Assembly (NCBI RefSeq): GCF_001187845.1 | Contig: NZ_CP012160.1 | Coordinates: 2,604,001 to 2,668,000 of the forward strand | Reading direction: 5' to 3' | Origin: Octadecabacter temperatus | Lineage (GTDB): Bacteria > Pseudomonadota > Alphaproteobacteria > Rhodobacterales > Rhodobacteraceae | Length of the DNA stretch: 64,000 nt | Shown: positions 53,541 through 62,038 of the stretch, piece by piece | How the letters are laid out: every line of letters starts with the position of its first letter | Position numbering within the stretch: position 1 is the first letter of the stretch | Program-made: the position numbers and the translations under genes | Notes under the pieces: generated by a model | Databases searched by the model: none | What the model was told of the DNA's origin: nothing | What the model saw: the letters and a program-made list of their open reading frames with translations, nothing else

Positions 53541-54230
53541 CTAAAGCGCGGCTTCAGCCGCCTCACGGATCGCGCGGATGTTGTCTCCGTAAACGTCCGG
53601 CGTCGCAACGGAGCCGCCACGAAACACCGCAGACCCCGCAACCAGAACGTCGGCACCGGCTCTGGCCACCAAAGGTGCCGTCGTCGGGTCGATGCCGCCA
53701 TCCACCTGAATATGAATCGGACGATCACCAATCATCGCACGGCAACGCGCGACTTTATCAACCATTGAATGCGTAAATTTCTGGCCACCAAATCCCGGAT
53801 TGATCGTCATTATCAGGATCATGTCGATGTCGTCGAGAATGTCGACCAACCCGTCCAACGGCGTCGTCATATTCACCGCAACGCCAGCAAGTTTTCCTTC
53901 CGCGCGCACGGACTGCAATGAGCGGTGCAAATGCGGGCCAGCCTCGGCGTGAACGGTAATCATGTCACTGCCCGCCTTGGCAAAATCGCCAATGTAAGGG
54001 TCGGCGGGCGAGATCATCAGATGCACATCCATGAAGGTTTTTACGTGCGGGCGAATGGCCGCCACGACATTTGGCCCAATCGTAAGGTTCGGCACAAAAT
54101 GCCCATCCATAGGGTCCACATGGATCCAGTCAGCGCCTTGCGCCTCAACCGCTTGAATTTCAGCGCCTAGGTTGGCGAAGTCAGCGGACAAAATGGACGG
54201 TGCAATTTTGATAGAGCGATCAAATGACAT
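53541..54230 (-). CDS. rpe: ribulose-phosphate 3-epimerase
   Basis: 229 residues. It starts [19 protein letters not shown], with the first catalytic Asp in [12 protein letters not shown] (the family usually has VDVMDG, so one residue is changed from Val to Pro), metal-ligand His in [13 protein letters not shown] and second Asp in IQVDGGIDP. It interconverts ribulose 5-phosphate and xylulose 5-phosphate in the pentose phosphate pathway. It starts 133 bases from the divergent AraC gene. Confidence 0.93.
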   Translation of the reverse strand: MSFDRSIKIAPSILSADFANLGAEIQAVEAQGADWIHVDPMDGHFVPNLTIGPNVVAAIRPHVKTFMDVHLMISPADPYIGDFAKAGSDMITVHAEAGPHLHRSLQSVRAEGKLAGVAVNMTTPLDGLVDILDDIDMILIMTINPGFGGQKFTHSMVDKVARCRAMIGDRPIHIQVDGGIDPTTAPLVARAGADVLVAGSAVFRGGSVATPDVYGDNIRAIREAAEAAL

Positions 54231-54363
54231 GGGAATCCCCTGTGTGTTTAGCAGCTGTGGTTTTTCATCGTCTGCCTACCGCGCAGATCAACAGATGTCA
54301 CGCGCCTCAATGCGCGGCTTTGCGCCGCGTGCAATCATACCTTGAGCATGGTAATTTGATTTT

Positions 54364-55230
54364 ATGGAACAAATTAGCCTCTCCGCCAGCGACATATTCG
54401 GCTCTGATGAAGCCTTCGTTTTCAGCCGCGCCGAACTGGACATACGCCGCCCACCACAACTGCACGTACAAGACTTCCATGAAATGCTTTGGGTGCAAAA
54501 CGGCACCGTGCGGCTACATACCCAAACCGGAAAACGTGATCTTAACGAAGGCGATTTGCTATTCATTTCACCCGACCAACCTCATGGACTTCAAGGGCGT
54601 CGCGCCAAAGGCGCGCACAAGAACGATGAAGCATCTATGGTCGTGTCCCTCGCCATTCGCCCCGGCGTTATCAAGGCCATTGGCAACCGTCACGACGACC
54701 TATCTGGTGTCGCGTTTTGGGGCCGTGGCATTGAAATCGCCCACCGGGATATTCGCCAGCTCGCCGCATTGAACCAAGCTGCGCTCCAATTAGAACGCAG
54801 CCCGCGCCGCAAACTGTTCCTTGAAGCGTTCATATTGCCTCTACTCATCGCGCTTGATCGCCCCCCTGAAGGGCTTTCGCCTGACGCGCCCGATTGGCTT
54901 ATTTCTGCCTGCACCGCCGCGCAAAACCCTGATGTCTTTAGGAATGGTGCTGCGGGTTTCGTTGCTGCAACAGGGCGCGCGCATCCACATGTGTCGCGAA
55001 CCATGCGCCGTTTCCTTGGAATCACCCCATCCGATTACATCAATACGCAACGCATGGAGTACGCCGCACGCAGGCTTACCGGCACATCCGATCCGCTTGC
55101 AGAAATAGCGGCAGACTGCGGGCTTCCAAACCTGTCGCACTTTCACAAACTGTTCCTCGCCTCGCACGGTGAAACACCACAACGCTACCGCCGCGCACGC
55201 CAACGCGAGCTTGTTCAGCCCCGCCCGTAA
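54364..55230 (+). CDS. AraC family transcriptional regulator with N-terminal cupin
   Basis: 288 residues. The N-terminal cupin-like domain (QDFHEMLWVQNGTVRLHTQT and FISPDQPHGLQGR) could bind a small ligand. The C-terminal AraC helix-turn-helix pair is HPHVSRTMRRFLGITPSDYI and IAADCGLPNLSHFHKLFLAS. It is divergent from rpe and immediately upstream of the deoC-ALDH16 operon (82-base gap), so it is the likely activator of deoxyribose or related aldose-phosphate use. Confidence 0.88.
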   Translation: MEQISLSASDIFGSDEAFVFSRAELDIRRPPQLHVQDFHEMLWVQNGTVRLHTQTGKRDLNEGDLLFISPDQPHGLQGRRAKGAHKNDEASMVVSLAIRPGVIKAIGNRHDDLSGVAFWGRGIEIAHRDIRQLAALNQAALQLERSPRRKLFLEAFILPLLIALDRPPEGLSPDAPDWLISACTAAQNPDVFRNGAAGFVAATGRAHPHVSRTMRRFLGITPSDYINTQRMEYAARRLTGTSDPLAEIAADCGLPNLSHFHKLFLASHGETPQRYRRARQRELVQPRP

Positions 55231-55311
55231 CCTCGCGTAGCGAACCCTTAGGATGGCTTGCCAATGCGCCACACCCATGACAGGATTTCGCTTCACAACA
55301 CGGTGCTGAAA

Positions 55312-56298
55312 ATGCAAACGACAGACCCCATCAAAACCCACTTGCCGCAGGTTCAAGAGCCCCGCAATGACGGAATCCCCTTGGATTTGTCATGGGTTAA
55401 GGCTGTCCAGGCGAATACGTCCGCAATAGAACGCCGCGCAGCTACCCTTCCTGGGCGTCGTTCCGTGAAGAAGGACTATCAAGCCGCTTGGCTGTGCAAG
55501 GCAATCAGCCTGATGGACCTTACGACATTGTCAGGTGACGACTCGGAAGGCCGCGTACGTCGTCTTTGCGCTAAGGCCCGCCAACCTGTTCGGGCAGACC
55601 TCCTTAAGGCCCTCGACATGGAAGGCCTGACCACAGGCGCGATCTGTGTGTATCATGATATGGTCAAAACCGCAGTCGACGCGCTGCAAGGGTCAGGCAT
55701 TCCCGTGGCCGCTGTATCTACTGGTTTCCCCGCAGGTCTATCCCCGTTCCATCTGCGCATCGCCGAGATCGGCGAAAGCGTCAGCCACGGCGCCGAAGAA
55801 ATCGACATCGTCATCACCCGCCGCCACGTCCTTCAAGGCAACTGGCAGGCCCTTTACGATGAAATGGCCGAGATGCGCGCTGCCTGCGGCAATGCCCATG
55901 TCAAAGCGATCCTTGCAACGGGCGAACTCGGCTCGTTGCGCAACGTCGCGCGTGCGTCGGTGGTTTGCATGATGGCTGGCGCTGACTTCATCAAGACCTC
56001 GACCGGCAAGGAACCCATCAACGCAACCCTGCCCGTGACCCTCACGATGATCCGCGCGATCCGTGACTACCATGACCGCACAGGCATTAAGGTCGGCTAC
56101 AAACCCGCAGGTGGGATCAGCAAAGCCAAAGACGCATTGGTCTATCTATCCATGATCAAAGACGAACTTGGCGACCGCTGGTTGCAACCTGACCTGTTCC
56201 GTTTCGGCGCGTCATCCCTGCTCGGCGACATCGAACGGCAACTCGAACATCACGTCACTGGCGGATACTCCGCTGGTTGGCGTCACGCGATTGGATAA
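55312..56298 (+). CDS. deoC: deoxyribose-phosphate aldolase
   Basis: 328 residues, the long form of DeoC. Schiff-base lysine is in ADFIKTSTGKEP, the second lysine in KVGYKPAGGISKAKD, and the catalytic aspartate region is EIDIVI (EEIDIVITRRHVLQGNW). It splits 2-deoxyribose 5-phosphate into glyceraldehyde 3-phosphate and acetaldehyde. The ATG at 55312 is used; the ORF upstream to 55258 adds 18 residues of weak support. It ends 4 bases before the ALDH16 start, so acetaldehyde disposal is likely the shared purpose. Confidence 0.9.
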   Translation: MQTTDPIKTHLPQVQEPRNDGIPLDLSWVKAVQANTSAIERRAATLPGRRSVKKDYQAAWLCKAISLMDLTTLSGDDSEGRVRRLCAKARQPVRADLLKALDMEGLTTGAICVYHDMVKTAVDALQGSGIPVAAVSTGFPAGLSPFHLRIAEIGESVSHGAEEIDIVITRRHVLQGNWQALYDEMAEMRAACGNAHVKAILATGELGSLRNVARASVVCMMAGADFIKTSTGKEPINATLPVTLTMIRAIRDYHDRTGIKVGYKPAGGISKAKDALVYLSMIKDELGDRWLQPDLFRFGASSLLGDIERQLEHHVTGGYSAGWRHAIG

Positions 56299-56302
56299 GA
56301 CC

Positions 56303-58621
56303 ATGACAGTAAAAGACATCTTCGAATCCATGGACTACGGCCCTGCCCCTGAAAGCGCATCGGAAACGCTCGAATGGTTAGCGGATCGTGGCGGCATTGC
56401 AGGCCACTACATCAACGGGCAATGGGGCCCACTACGCGATGACTTTGCATCCACCAACCCCGCGACAGGCGCGAAGCTCGCAGGTGTCACCAAAGGCACC
56501 GCGGATGAAGTCGCCAAGGCTGTCGCAGCCGCACGCAAAGCCCAACCCAAGTGGGCGAAAGACGGTGCAGCGCGTGCGCGTGTCCTCTATGCAATTGCCC
56601 GCTTGATGCAGAAGAATTCGCGCCTGTTGGCCGTGATGGAAACCCTCGACAACGGCAAGCCGATCCGCGAAAGCCGCGACATCGACGTGCCACTCGCCAT
56701 CCGCCATTTCTATCACCACGCGGGCTTTGCCCAGCTGATGGACGAGGAAATGCCAAACGCCGAACCCCTCGGCGTGTGTGGGCAAATTATTCCGTGGAAC
56801 TTCCCGCTGCTGATGCTCGCTTGGAAAATCGCGCCCGCACTGGCGATGGGCAACACTGTTGTTCTTAAACCCGCCGAATACACCTCCCTGTCCGCAATGG
56901 TGTTCTGTGAAATCTGTACAGCCGCAGGTGTTCCGCCTGGCGTTATCAACATTGTCACTGGTGACGGCGAAACAGGTGCCGCGCTGGTCGACGCAGACGT
57001 CGACAAAATCGCTTTCACTGGCTCAACTGCCGTCGGCCGCATTATCCGCGAACAAACTGCGGGTTCGGGAAAAGCGCTTTCCTTGGAATTGGGCGGCAAG
57101 TCCCCCTACATAGTGTTTGACGACGCTGACATCGATTCCGCCGTAGAAGGTTTGGTCGACGCCATCTGGTTCAACCAAGGCCAAGTTTGCTGTGCGGGAT
57201 CGCGCCTACTGGTCCAAGAAGGTATCGCTGATCGTTTCTACGCCAAACTACGCGCCCGAATGGACGGGCTTCGCATTGGCGATCCGATGGACAAGTGCAT
57301 GGATATGGGTGCGATTGCTGACGTTGTGCAGCTTGAGCAAATCAAAGCCATCGTCGCCGCGAACACATCCGGCGAGATGTACCAATGCGCGGCCCCTGAG
57401 GGCTGCTTCTACCCACCAACGTTGATCACAGGAATGTCGCCCGCCGACACGCTGATGCAGGAAGAAATCTTTGGCCCCGTTCTGGTCGCCTGCACCTTCC
57501 GAACCCCTGCCGAGGCCGTGGAAATCGCTAACAACACCCGCTACGGGCTGGCAGCATCCGTGTGGACGGAAAACGTGAACCTCGCGCTGGATATCGCGCC
57601 CAAGTTGGTCAGCGGCATCGTCTGGTTAAACGCCACAAACCTCATGGATGCTGCTGCCGGTTTCGGCGGCGTGCGCGAGTCTGGCTTCGGGCGTGAAGGC
57701 GGGTGGGAAGGCTTGCAAGGCTACACCAAACCCAAAGGCAAGACCTCAAAGGTGACCGCCCCAACAGCTTTCACCACCACAGACGGCACGCCTGCCGATC
57801 CGCTGGATCGCACCGCAAAACTCTACATCGGCGGCAAACAAGCCCGCCCAGATAGTGGCTACTCTGAGCCCGTTTTCAACAAATCCGGCAAGCTGTTGGG
57901 CCACGCAAGCCTTGCGAACCGCAAAGACCTACGTAACGCGGTTGAAGCCAATGCCGCTGCAACAGGTTGGTCTAAATCCACAGGCCACCTGCGCGCGCAG
58001 ATCCTGTATTACATCGGTGAGAACCTGTCCGCCCGCGCGGATGAGTTCGCAACCCGCATCAACCAACTGACGGGCGGCAAGTCCGGTACAAAAGAAGTCG
58101 ATGACGCCATCCAGCATCTGTTCACATGGGCTGCATGGGCCGACAAATACGACGGCGCAGCTAAGGGTGTACCGATCCGTGGTGTCGCCTTGGCGATGAA
58201 CGAACCTGTCGGAAACATCGCCGTTCTAACAGACGACACGCGCCCGCTTATGGGCCTGATCGAACCGCTGGCGCCCGCATTGGCAATGGGAAACCGCGTC
58301 ACCGCCGTCGCCTCGCAGGCTTTCCCACTGGCCGCGACAGATTTCTACCAAGTGCTCGAAACCTCGGACGTGCCCGCTGGTGTCGCCAACATCCTTACAG
58401 GCCGTCACACAGACCTCGCGCCCCATATGGCGGCCCACGCCAACATCGACGCCGTCTGGTCCTTCTCGACCTCCGATGTCTCAAAGGTCATCGAAGCAAA
58501 ATCTGCCGCTAACCTCAAACGCACTTGGGTCAACAACGCGACGCAACGTGCATGGCCCTCTAGCACATGGCGCGCCCAGTCCACCGAAGTCAAAACGATC
58601 TGGATTCCTTACGGCGAGTAA
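56303..58621 (+). CDS. ALDH16-type aldehyde dehydrogenase with truncated second domain
   Basis: 772 residues. Residues 1-500 are a full aldehyde dehydrogenase with Asn in PWNFPLL, general-base Glu262 in LELGGKSP and catalytic Cys296 in NQGQVCCAGS. Residues from about 530 repeat the N-terminal half (AKLYIGGKQARPDSGYSEPV to WVNNATQRAW) but have no cysteine-containing half. This is the architecture of ALDH16, known structurally from Loktanella, where bacterial members keep the catalytic cysteine. The gene is in an operon with deoC (gap 4 bases), suggesting it oxidises acetaldehyde or a related aldehyde to the acid. Confidence 0.9.
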   Translation: MTVKDIFESMDYGPAPESASETLEWLADRGGIAGHYINGQWGPLRDDFASTNPATGAKLAGVTKGTADEVAKAVAAARKAQPKWAKDGAARARVLYAIARLMQKNSRLLAVMETLDNGKPIRESRDIDVPLAIRHFYHHAGFAQLMDEEMPNAEPLGVCGQIIPWNFPLLMLAWKIAPALAMGNTVVLKPAEYTSLSAMVFCEICTAAGVPPGVINIVTGDGETGAALVDADVDKIAFTGSTAVGRIIREQTAGSGKALSLELGGKSPYIVFDDADIDSAVEGLVDAIWFNQGQVCCAGSRLLVQEGIADRFYAKLRARMDGLRIGDPMDKCMDMGAIADVVQLEQIKAIVAANTSGEMYQCAAPEGCFYPPTLITGMSPADTLMQEEIFGPVLVACTFRTPAEAVEIANNTRYGLAASVWTENVNLALDIAPKLVSGIVWLNATNLMDAAAGFGGVRESGFGREGGWEGLQGYTKPKGKTSKVTAPTAFTTTDGTPADPLDRTAKLYIGGKQARPDSGYSEPVFNKSGKLLGHASLANRKDLRNAVEANAAATGWSKSTGHLRAQILYYIGENLSARADEFATRINQLTGGKSGTKEVDDAIQHLFTWAAWADKYDGAAKGVPIRGVALAMNEPVGNIAVLTDDTRPLMGLIEPLAPALAMGNRVTAVASQAFPLAATDFYQVLETSDVPAGVANILTGRHTDLAPHMAAHANIDAVWSFSTSDVSKVIEAKSAANLKRTWVNNATQRAWPSSTWRAQSTEVKTIWIPYGE

Positions 58622-58660
58622 ACCCAAACAAGTGGAACTTCCCATTTGTCACTGTTTCTC

Positions 58661-58710
58661 AAATATCCTGGGGGGAGTCCGTCAGGACGGGGGGCTAGCC
58701 CCCCTCCACG
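58661..58710. repeat. GC-rich palindromic intergenic element (REP-like)
   Basis: This 50-base element has a 4-bp hairpin (GTCC at 58677-58680 and GGAC at 58685-58688) next to a perfect 16-bp palindrome of six G, CTAG and six C at 58689-58704. It begins AAATATCCTGGGGGGAG. Elements of this kind recur between genes in many Rhodobacteraceae genomes. It separates the convergent ALDH16 and DUF1523 genes and may act as a terminator. No second copy is seen in the window. Confidence 0.6.
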
Positions 58711-58731
58711 CCCGCGGCACGCGCAAAACGC

Positions 58732-59406
58732 TTACTTTTTGCGCCAGGTGCCAAGCCAACGGGAAACGCGCCCTTTGCGTTCAGACAGATCCGCACTCAC
58801 ATGGTCATACTGATCGCCGACCTTATCCGCCAACGGATCAACCGTGCGCTCTCTAAACTGCCGCCACATGGCACGCAAAAACAAGAACCCTGTAAGAAGC
58901 AATGCAAATATCAACAAATTCACCCACGGGAACGGGCGATAATCCTCGCTCTCGACTGGGCGAATAGACACGGCATTCGGATAAATGGACGCCCAGCGCA
59001 CGCGCCAGCCATAATGCGTTATCACGACCCATTGCTGCGGCTCGGACGTTGAAATGAGCGCCGCAGATTCCGCCTGCAAGTCAGAGCTATCGAACTTGAA
59101 ATACGGTGGGTAAATCCAACCTGTATCTTCATTTCGATACACCATCGTTTCGTTGCCGCCACGGATCAGTCCGAAAAAGTATGTCGCCTTGCGCTCGGTG
59201 TTGATCAGCCGCAAATCACGTGTCGGGTTTTCGACGGTGCCACTGTCAGCCTGCGCATAGAACATGCGGTTAAAGTTAGAGAAATCTGTGCGAATAATCT
59301 CGGTGGAGGTCACCCGTGCGACGTCGCGGTGCGGCATCACATAGTGCAGCCACAATCCGATGATCAAGAACAGGGCAATCCGAAGAATACGACGAGCGTT
59401 GCGCAT
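58732..59406 (-). CDS. DUF1523 family membrane protein
   Basis: 224 residues. A membrane segment at residues 7-24 (IALFLIIGLWLHYVMP) is followed by a soluble domain of about 140 residues and a second segment near 164-180 (PWVNLLIFALLLTGFLF). The family hallmark is the N-terminal VMPHRDVARVTSTEIIRTDF. The domain lies outside the cytoplasm, with a charged 40-residue C-terminal tail facing the cytoplasm. It is the last gene of the AAA+ operon, 11 bases after the 89-residue protein. Function is unknown. Confidence 0.75.
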   Translation of the reverse strand: MRNARRILRIALFLIIGLWLHYVMPHRDVARVTSTEIIRTDFSNFNRMFYAQADSGTVENPTRDLRLINTERKATYFFGLIRGGNETMVYRNEDTGWIYPPYFKFDSSDLQAESAALISTSEPQQWVVITHYGWRVRWASIYPNAVSIRPVESEDYRPFPWVNLLIFALLLTGFLFLRAMWRQFRERTVDPLADKVGDQYDHVSADLSERKGRVSRWLGTWRKK

Positions 59407-59417
59407 GATTATTGCTT

Positions 59418-59687
59418 TCAGTTGATGAAATAAATGATGGTGCCAACAACAATTGGCGGAATGACGTAGACCAGCAGGATCAGCTTCTTGCGAAGACCGC
59501 TCTCATACTTGGTCATGCCATCTTTGACAAAGGTCGCACGCATGTCTGGCGTTGCACCTTCGGGCGGATTCTCGTCCCACTCGTCTTCCAGCTTTTCGCG
59601 CCGGATAGAACGTGAATACAGCGTGATGCACAGGTACAGCACTGACAGGATCAGGAAGCCGAATACGACCAGTCTTACAAATTGCAT
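59418..59687 (-). CDS. small two-TM membrane protein of the AAA+ operon
   Basis: 89 residues. Two hydrophobic segments (residues 3-24 and 70-88) flank an acidic cytoplasmic stretch, REKLEDEWDENPPEGATPD, followed by KDGMTKYESGLRKKLI. No family was recognised. It starts 1 base after the DUF6638 stop, so it is cotranslated in this operon. The acidic loop could dock to the AAA+ ATPase; this is speculative. Confidence 0.6.
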   Translation of the reverse strand: MQFVRLVVFGFLILSVLYLCITLYSRSIRREKLEDEWDENPPEGATPDMRATFVKDGMTKYESGLRKKLILLVYVIPPIVVGTIIYFIN

Positions 59688-59688
59688 C

Positions 59689-61032
59689 TCATCTCCTCCT
59701 CACCGCACCCCAAGGACCAACCCGATCAATCAGGTCATCCTTCTTTGGCGCAGGCTCATCCATCGCCGCTTCGTGCCCAAACAACGCATCCCGCGTGCCG
59801 GCCTTATCCACCTGATACTCCGTTGACAAGAAATCCGCCACATAAGCCTTCTTTTCATCCGGCCAGCCCATATAGGCGCGGTAGAATGCTTCTTTGTGGC
59901 AAATGAACAGCTGACGCACGTCCATTGGCGACAGTTCAGCCAACAACATGTTCACCAAGTCCGCATCGGCATGGTCTTTGGCACGTAGCGTATAGAAATA
60001 CGCCGGATGCTCGCTATCAATGCGCGGCCAAGGTCCACCGTCTTCCGCCCAGCGCACCAAATCAGCGAGGCCCTGCCACGCAGCTGGCAGCTTGTCATGA
60101 TAGCGCCGTCCCAAATTGCGCAGGTCCCGTCGCGTGGCACCGGACAGGTCTTCACCTAATCCAGCCGCCACATCGGCAACCATGAAATCCATCTTCTGGC
60201 GTAGGATAGCCGCGCTATCAATGCCGCGTGCTTCCACGATCGGTTCGGCCAGATCGTTGACCTTCAGGAATTGCGCAATCGCGGATCGTTCATCCCCTTG
60301 AACAACCGTCTCAATCGGCAGCTCTCCAAGATCATCGTTACCGTTCATCACAATCGCTGCAGGCGCTTCAAGCGCGCGGAACACGTAGATCCCACCGAAA
60401 TGCGCCGTCCAGAAATTGTCCTGATCAAACGTCATCGTGTTCAGCTTCAGCGGGTTGCGGGTAATGTCGCCCGTGTCCTTGGCCAGCCCGATCATATTGC
60501 CGATCAACACATCATCACACCACGCATCGTCCTCGCGCATAAAGCGGTCAATCATCCCGCCAAGCTTCTTGGCAGAGGCCACCGCCCCGTCCGTCGTATC
60601 TGCCTCAATGTCCACATGGCGCACATCAAACAACCGCTTGGGTGTCTCAAGCGCATAAACCGAATTCACCAGCTCCCCCGCGACACCATCCCGCGCAGTC
60701 AACGCAAACAACTGCGCCTCATTGGTCTCAATAAACTGGCGCAATATCCCACGGCTGGTTGAGAACTTCGCATTGAGCAACGGCGCCGTCTTCTGCTCTG
60801 TCGTCAGCAAAATAAACTGCCGGTTCACCCCCGCATGGTTGAGGTACAAATCATCCCCCAACTCATCCCCGATCTCCGGCGAATATCCCGAAATATCGAT
60901 ATGAAAATCGCTGAGTTCGGTTTGTTTTCCAGTCAGGCGTTTAAGCGCACGGTTATAGCGCTCCACCAAAATGGGGCTCATCACAGGGATGAGGTTGCCA
61001 AACATTAGACCGCGAGAGATGAGGCGCTTCAT
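59689..61032 (-). CDS. DUF6638 family protein
   Basis: 447 residues, soluble apart from a weak hydrophobic N-terminus (MKRLISRGLMFGNLIPVMSP). It has no nucleotide-binding motif or recognised catalytic motif. It contains a Lys/Asp-rich C-terminal third ending DRVGPWGAVRRR. Its start overlaps the preceding membrane gene by 4 bases. This family is known mainly from Rhodobacterales beside the AAA+ gene and is functionally uncharacterised. A role as substrate adaptor or partner is inferred from operon position. Confidence 0.65.
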   Translation of the reverse strand: MKRLISRGLMFGNLIPVMSPILVERYNRALKRLTGKQTELSDFHIDISGYSPEIGDELGDDLYLNHAGVNRQFILLTTEQKTAPLLNAKFSTSRGILRQFIETNEAQLFALTARDGVAGELVNSVYALETPKRLFDVRHVDIEADTTDGAVASAKKLGGMIDRFMREDDAWCDDVLIGNMIGLAKDTGDITRNPLKLNTMTFDQDNFWTAHFGGIYVFRALEAPAAIVMNGNDDLGELPIETVVQGDERSAIAQFLKVNDLAEPIVEARGIDSAAILRQKMDFMVADVAAGLGEDLSGATRRDLRNLGRRYHDKLPAAWQGLADLVRWAEDGGPWPRIDSEHPAYFYTLRAKDHADADLVNMLLAELSPMDVRQLFICHKEAFYRAYMGWPDEKKAYVADFLSTEYQVDKAGTRDALFGHEAAMDEPAPKKDDLIDRVGPWGAVRRR

Positions 61033-61355
61033 ACCCGTTCTTTCTTAAATCTTAGGGCAAACCGCCCCAATAATCCGCCGAGCGTATACGACGAAACAAC
61101 CAACGCTGTGCGCCCCACGATAGCGCCCAATATGACTCTGTTTACGAGGTTTACGCTAAATTCGGCGTCCTGCTCACTTTCCGGCACGAAATTAGCCATA
61201 AAGATATCCTCTGGTGTCGACATCGTGGTGGACCACATCAAAAGACCGTACAACACAAGCATGATAATCAAGAGCCCGCCGCCCCACAAAGTTACCTGTA
61301 GCGACATTTTCCAAGCGACAAGAAACCCAACGGCAAAAATTGCCAAAGCAATCAT
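61029..61355 (-). CDS. small membrane protein of the AAA+ operon (three-TM)
   Basis: 108 residues with three hydrophobic segments: about residues 3-17, 23-42 and 76-97. Between the second and third is a polar stretch with STPEDIFMANFVPESEQDAE. The C-terminal tail is basic (RFKKERV). It starts 1 base after the neighbouring gene and overlaps the DUF6638 start. No family match was recognised. Confidence 0.6.
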   Translation of the reverse strand: MIALAIFAVGFLVAWKMSLQVTLWGGGLLIIMLVLYGLLMWSTTMSTPEDIFMANFVPESEQDAEFSVNLVNRVILGAIVGRTALVVSSYTLGGLLGRFALRFKKERV

Positions 61356-61356
61356 C

Positions 61357-61701
61357 TCACCATACCTCCTTCACCCAATTCTTCGGCACACCTGCCAGAC
61401 TCAAAACCATCAACGGCCCCCACAGCAACGCCGAAATCAAACTCAGTTTGGCGAAATGCACAGGAACGGACAGCCCGCCCGTCGCATACAAATCATCCAA
61501 ACTCACGCCCTCCGCGGAATACAAAAACGCAAAGAACCCAGCGCCGCAGACCGCCATCACCACTGTAGAAACCAGCGCCAACCCCAACAACCACTTCACC
61601 CCCTCAGGCCACCACAGCGCCAACACGCGCGGCACGGCCCAGCCCAGCATAGCGAGGGCCATTGCGGGCAGGATTAGCCCTGTGGAGAAGACCTCACCCA
61701 C
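61357..61701 (-). CDS. small membrane protein of the AAA+ operon (three-TM, GTG start)
   Basis: 114 residues with segments at about residues 8-25, 36-60 and 84-104 and a short loop with YSAEGVSLDDLYATGG. It starts with GTG inside the end of the preceding gene (8-base overlap), which suggests translation dependent on that gene. No family was recognised. Confidence 0.6.
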   Translation of the reverse strand: MGEVFSTGLILPAMALAMLGWAVPRVLALWWPEGVKWLLGLALVSTVVMAVCGAGFFAFLYSAEGVSLDDLYATGGLSVPVHFAKLSLISALLWGPLMVLSLAGVPKNWVKEVW

Positions 61702-62038
61702 TCTTGCGCTCCGTTTTCTCTAACCGCATGCCCCGCTGCAGCGTCCAATAGTCGTCCAGATTGATCGCCCAAGAAACAGCAGCAAACCCACCGACAACAC
61801 CTAAGACCCGAACGACCACTGCAACGAAGTCAACCAGTCCAAGCGCTCCACCCATTAAGGCCCATAGAAGTGGACCAATGCAGGCAATGCCCAGATAAAC
61901 GGCACAGGTGCGGTAGGTCATTTCTTTCATCGCAGACTGGCGCCCTAGTCGCCAGCCGATCAAGGCTAGCACAATCAAATAGAGTCCCGCCAGAAACGGA
62001 ACAACAACAAAAATACCTGCCCCAGCAGCGTGTCCCAT
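61694..62038 (-). CDS. small membrane protein of the AAA+ operon (four-helix)
   Basis: 114 residues. Hydrophobic segments lie at about residues 7-29, 46-66 and 69-92, and a basic tail ends RGMRLEKTERKSG. The start codon overlaps the AAA+ stop by one base (TAATG), the closest coupling possible. No family was recognised. The sequence is typical of an integral inner-membrane partner. Confidence 0.6.
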   Translation of the reverse strand: MGHAAGAGIFVVVPFLAGLYLIVLALIGWRLGRQSAMKEMTYRTCAVYLGIACIGPLLWALMGGALGLVDFVAVVVRVLGVVGGFAAVSWAINLDDYWTLQRGMRLEKTERKSG

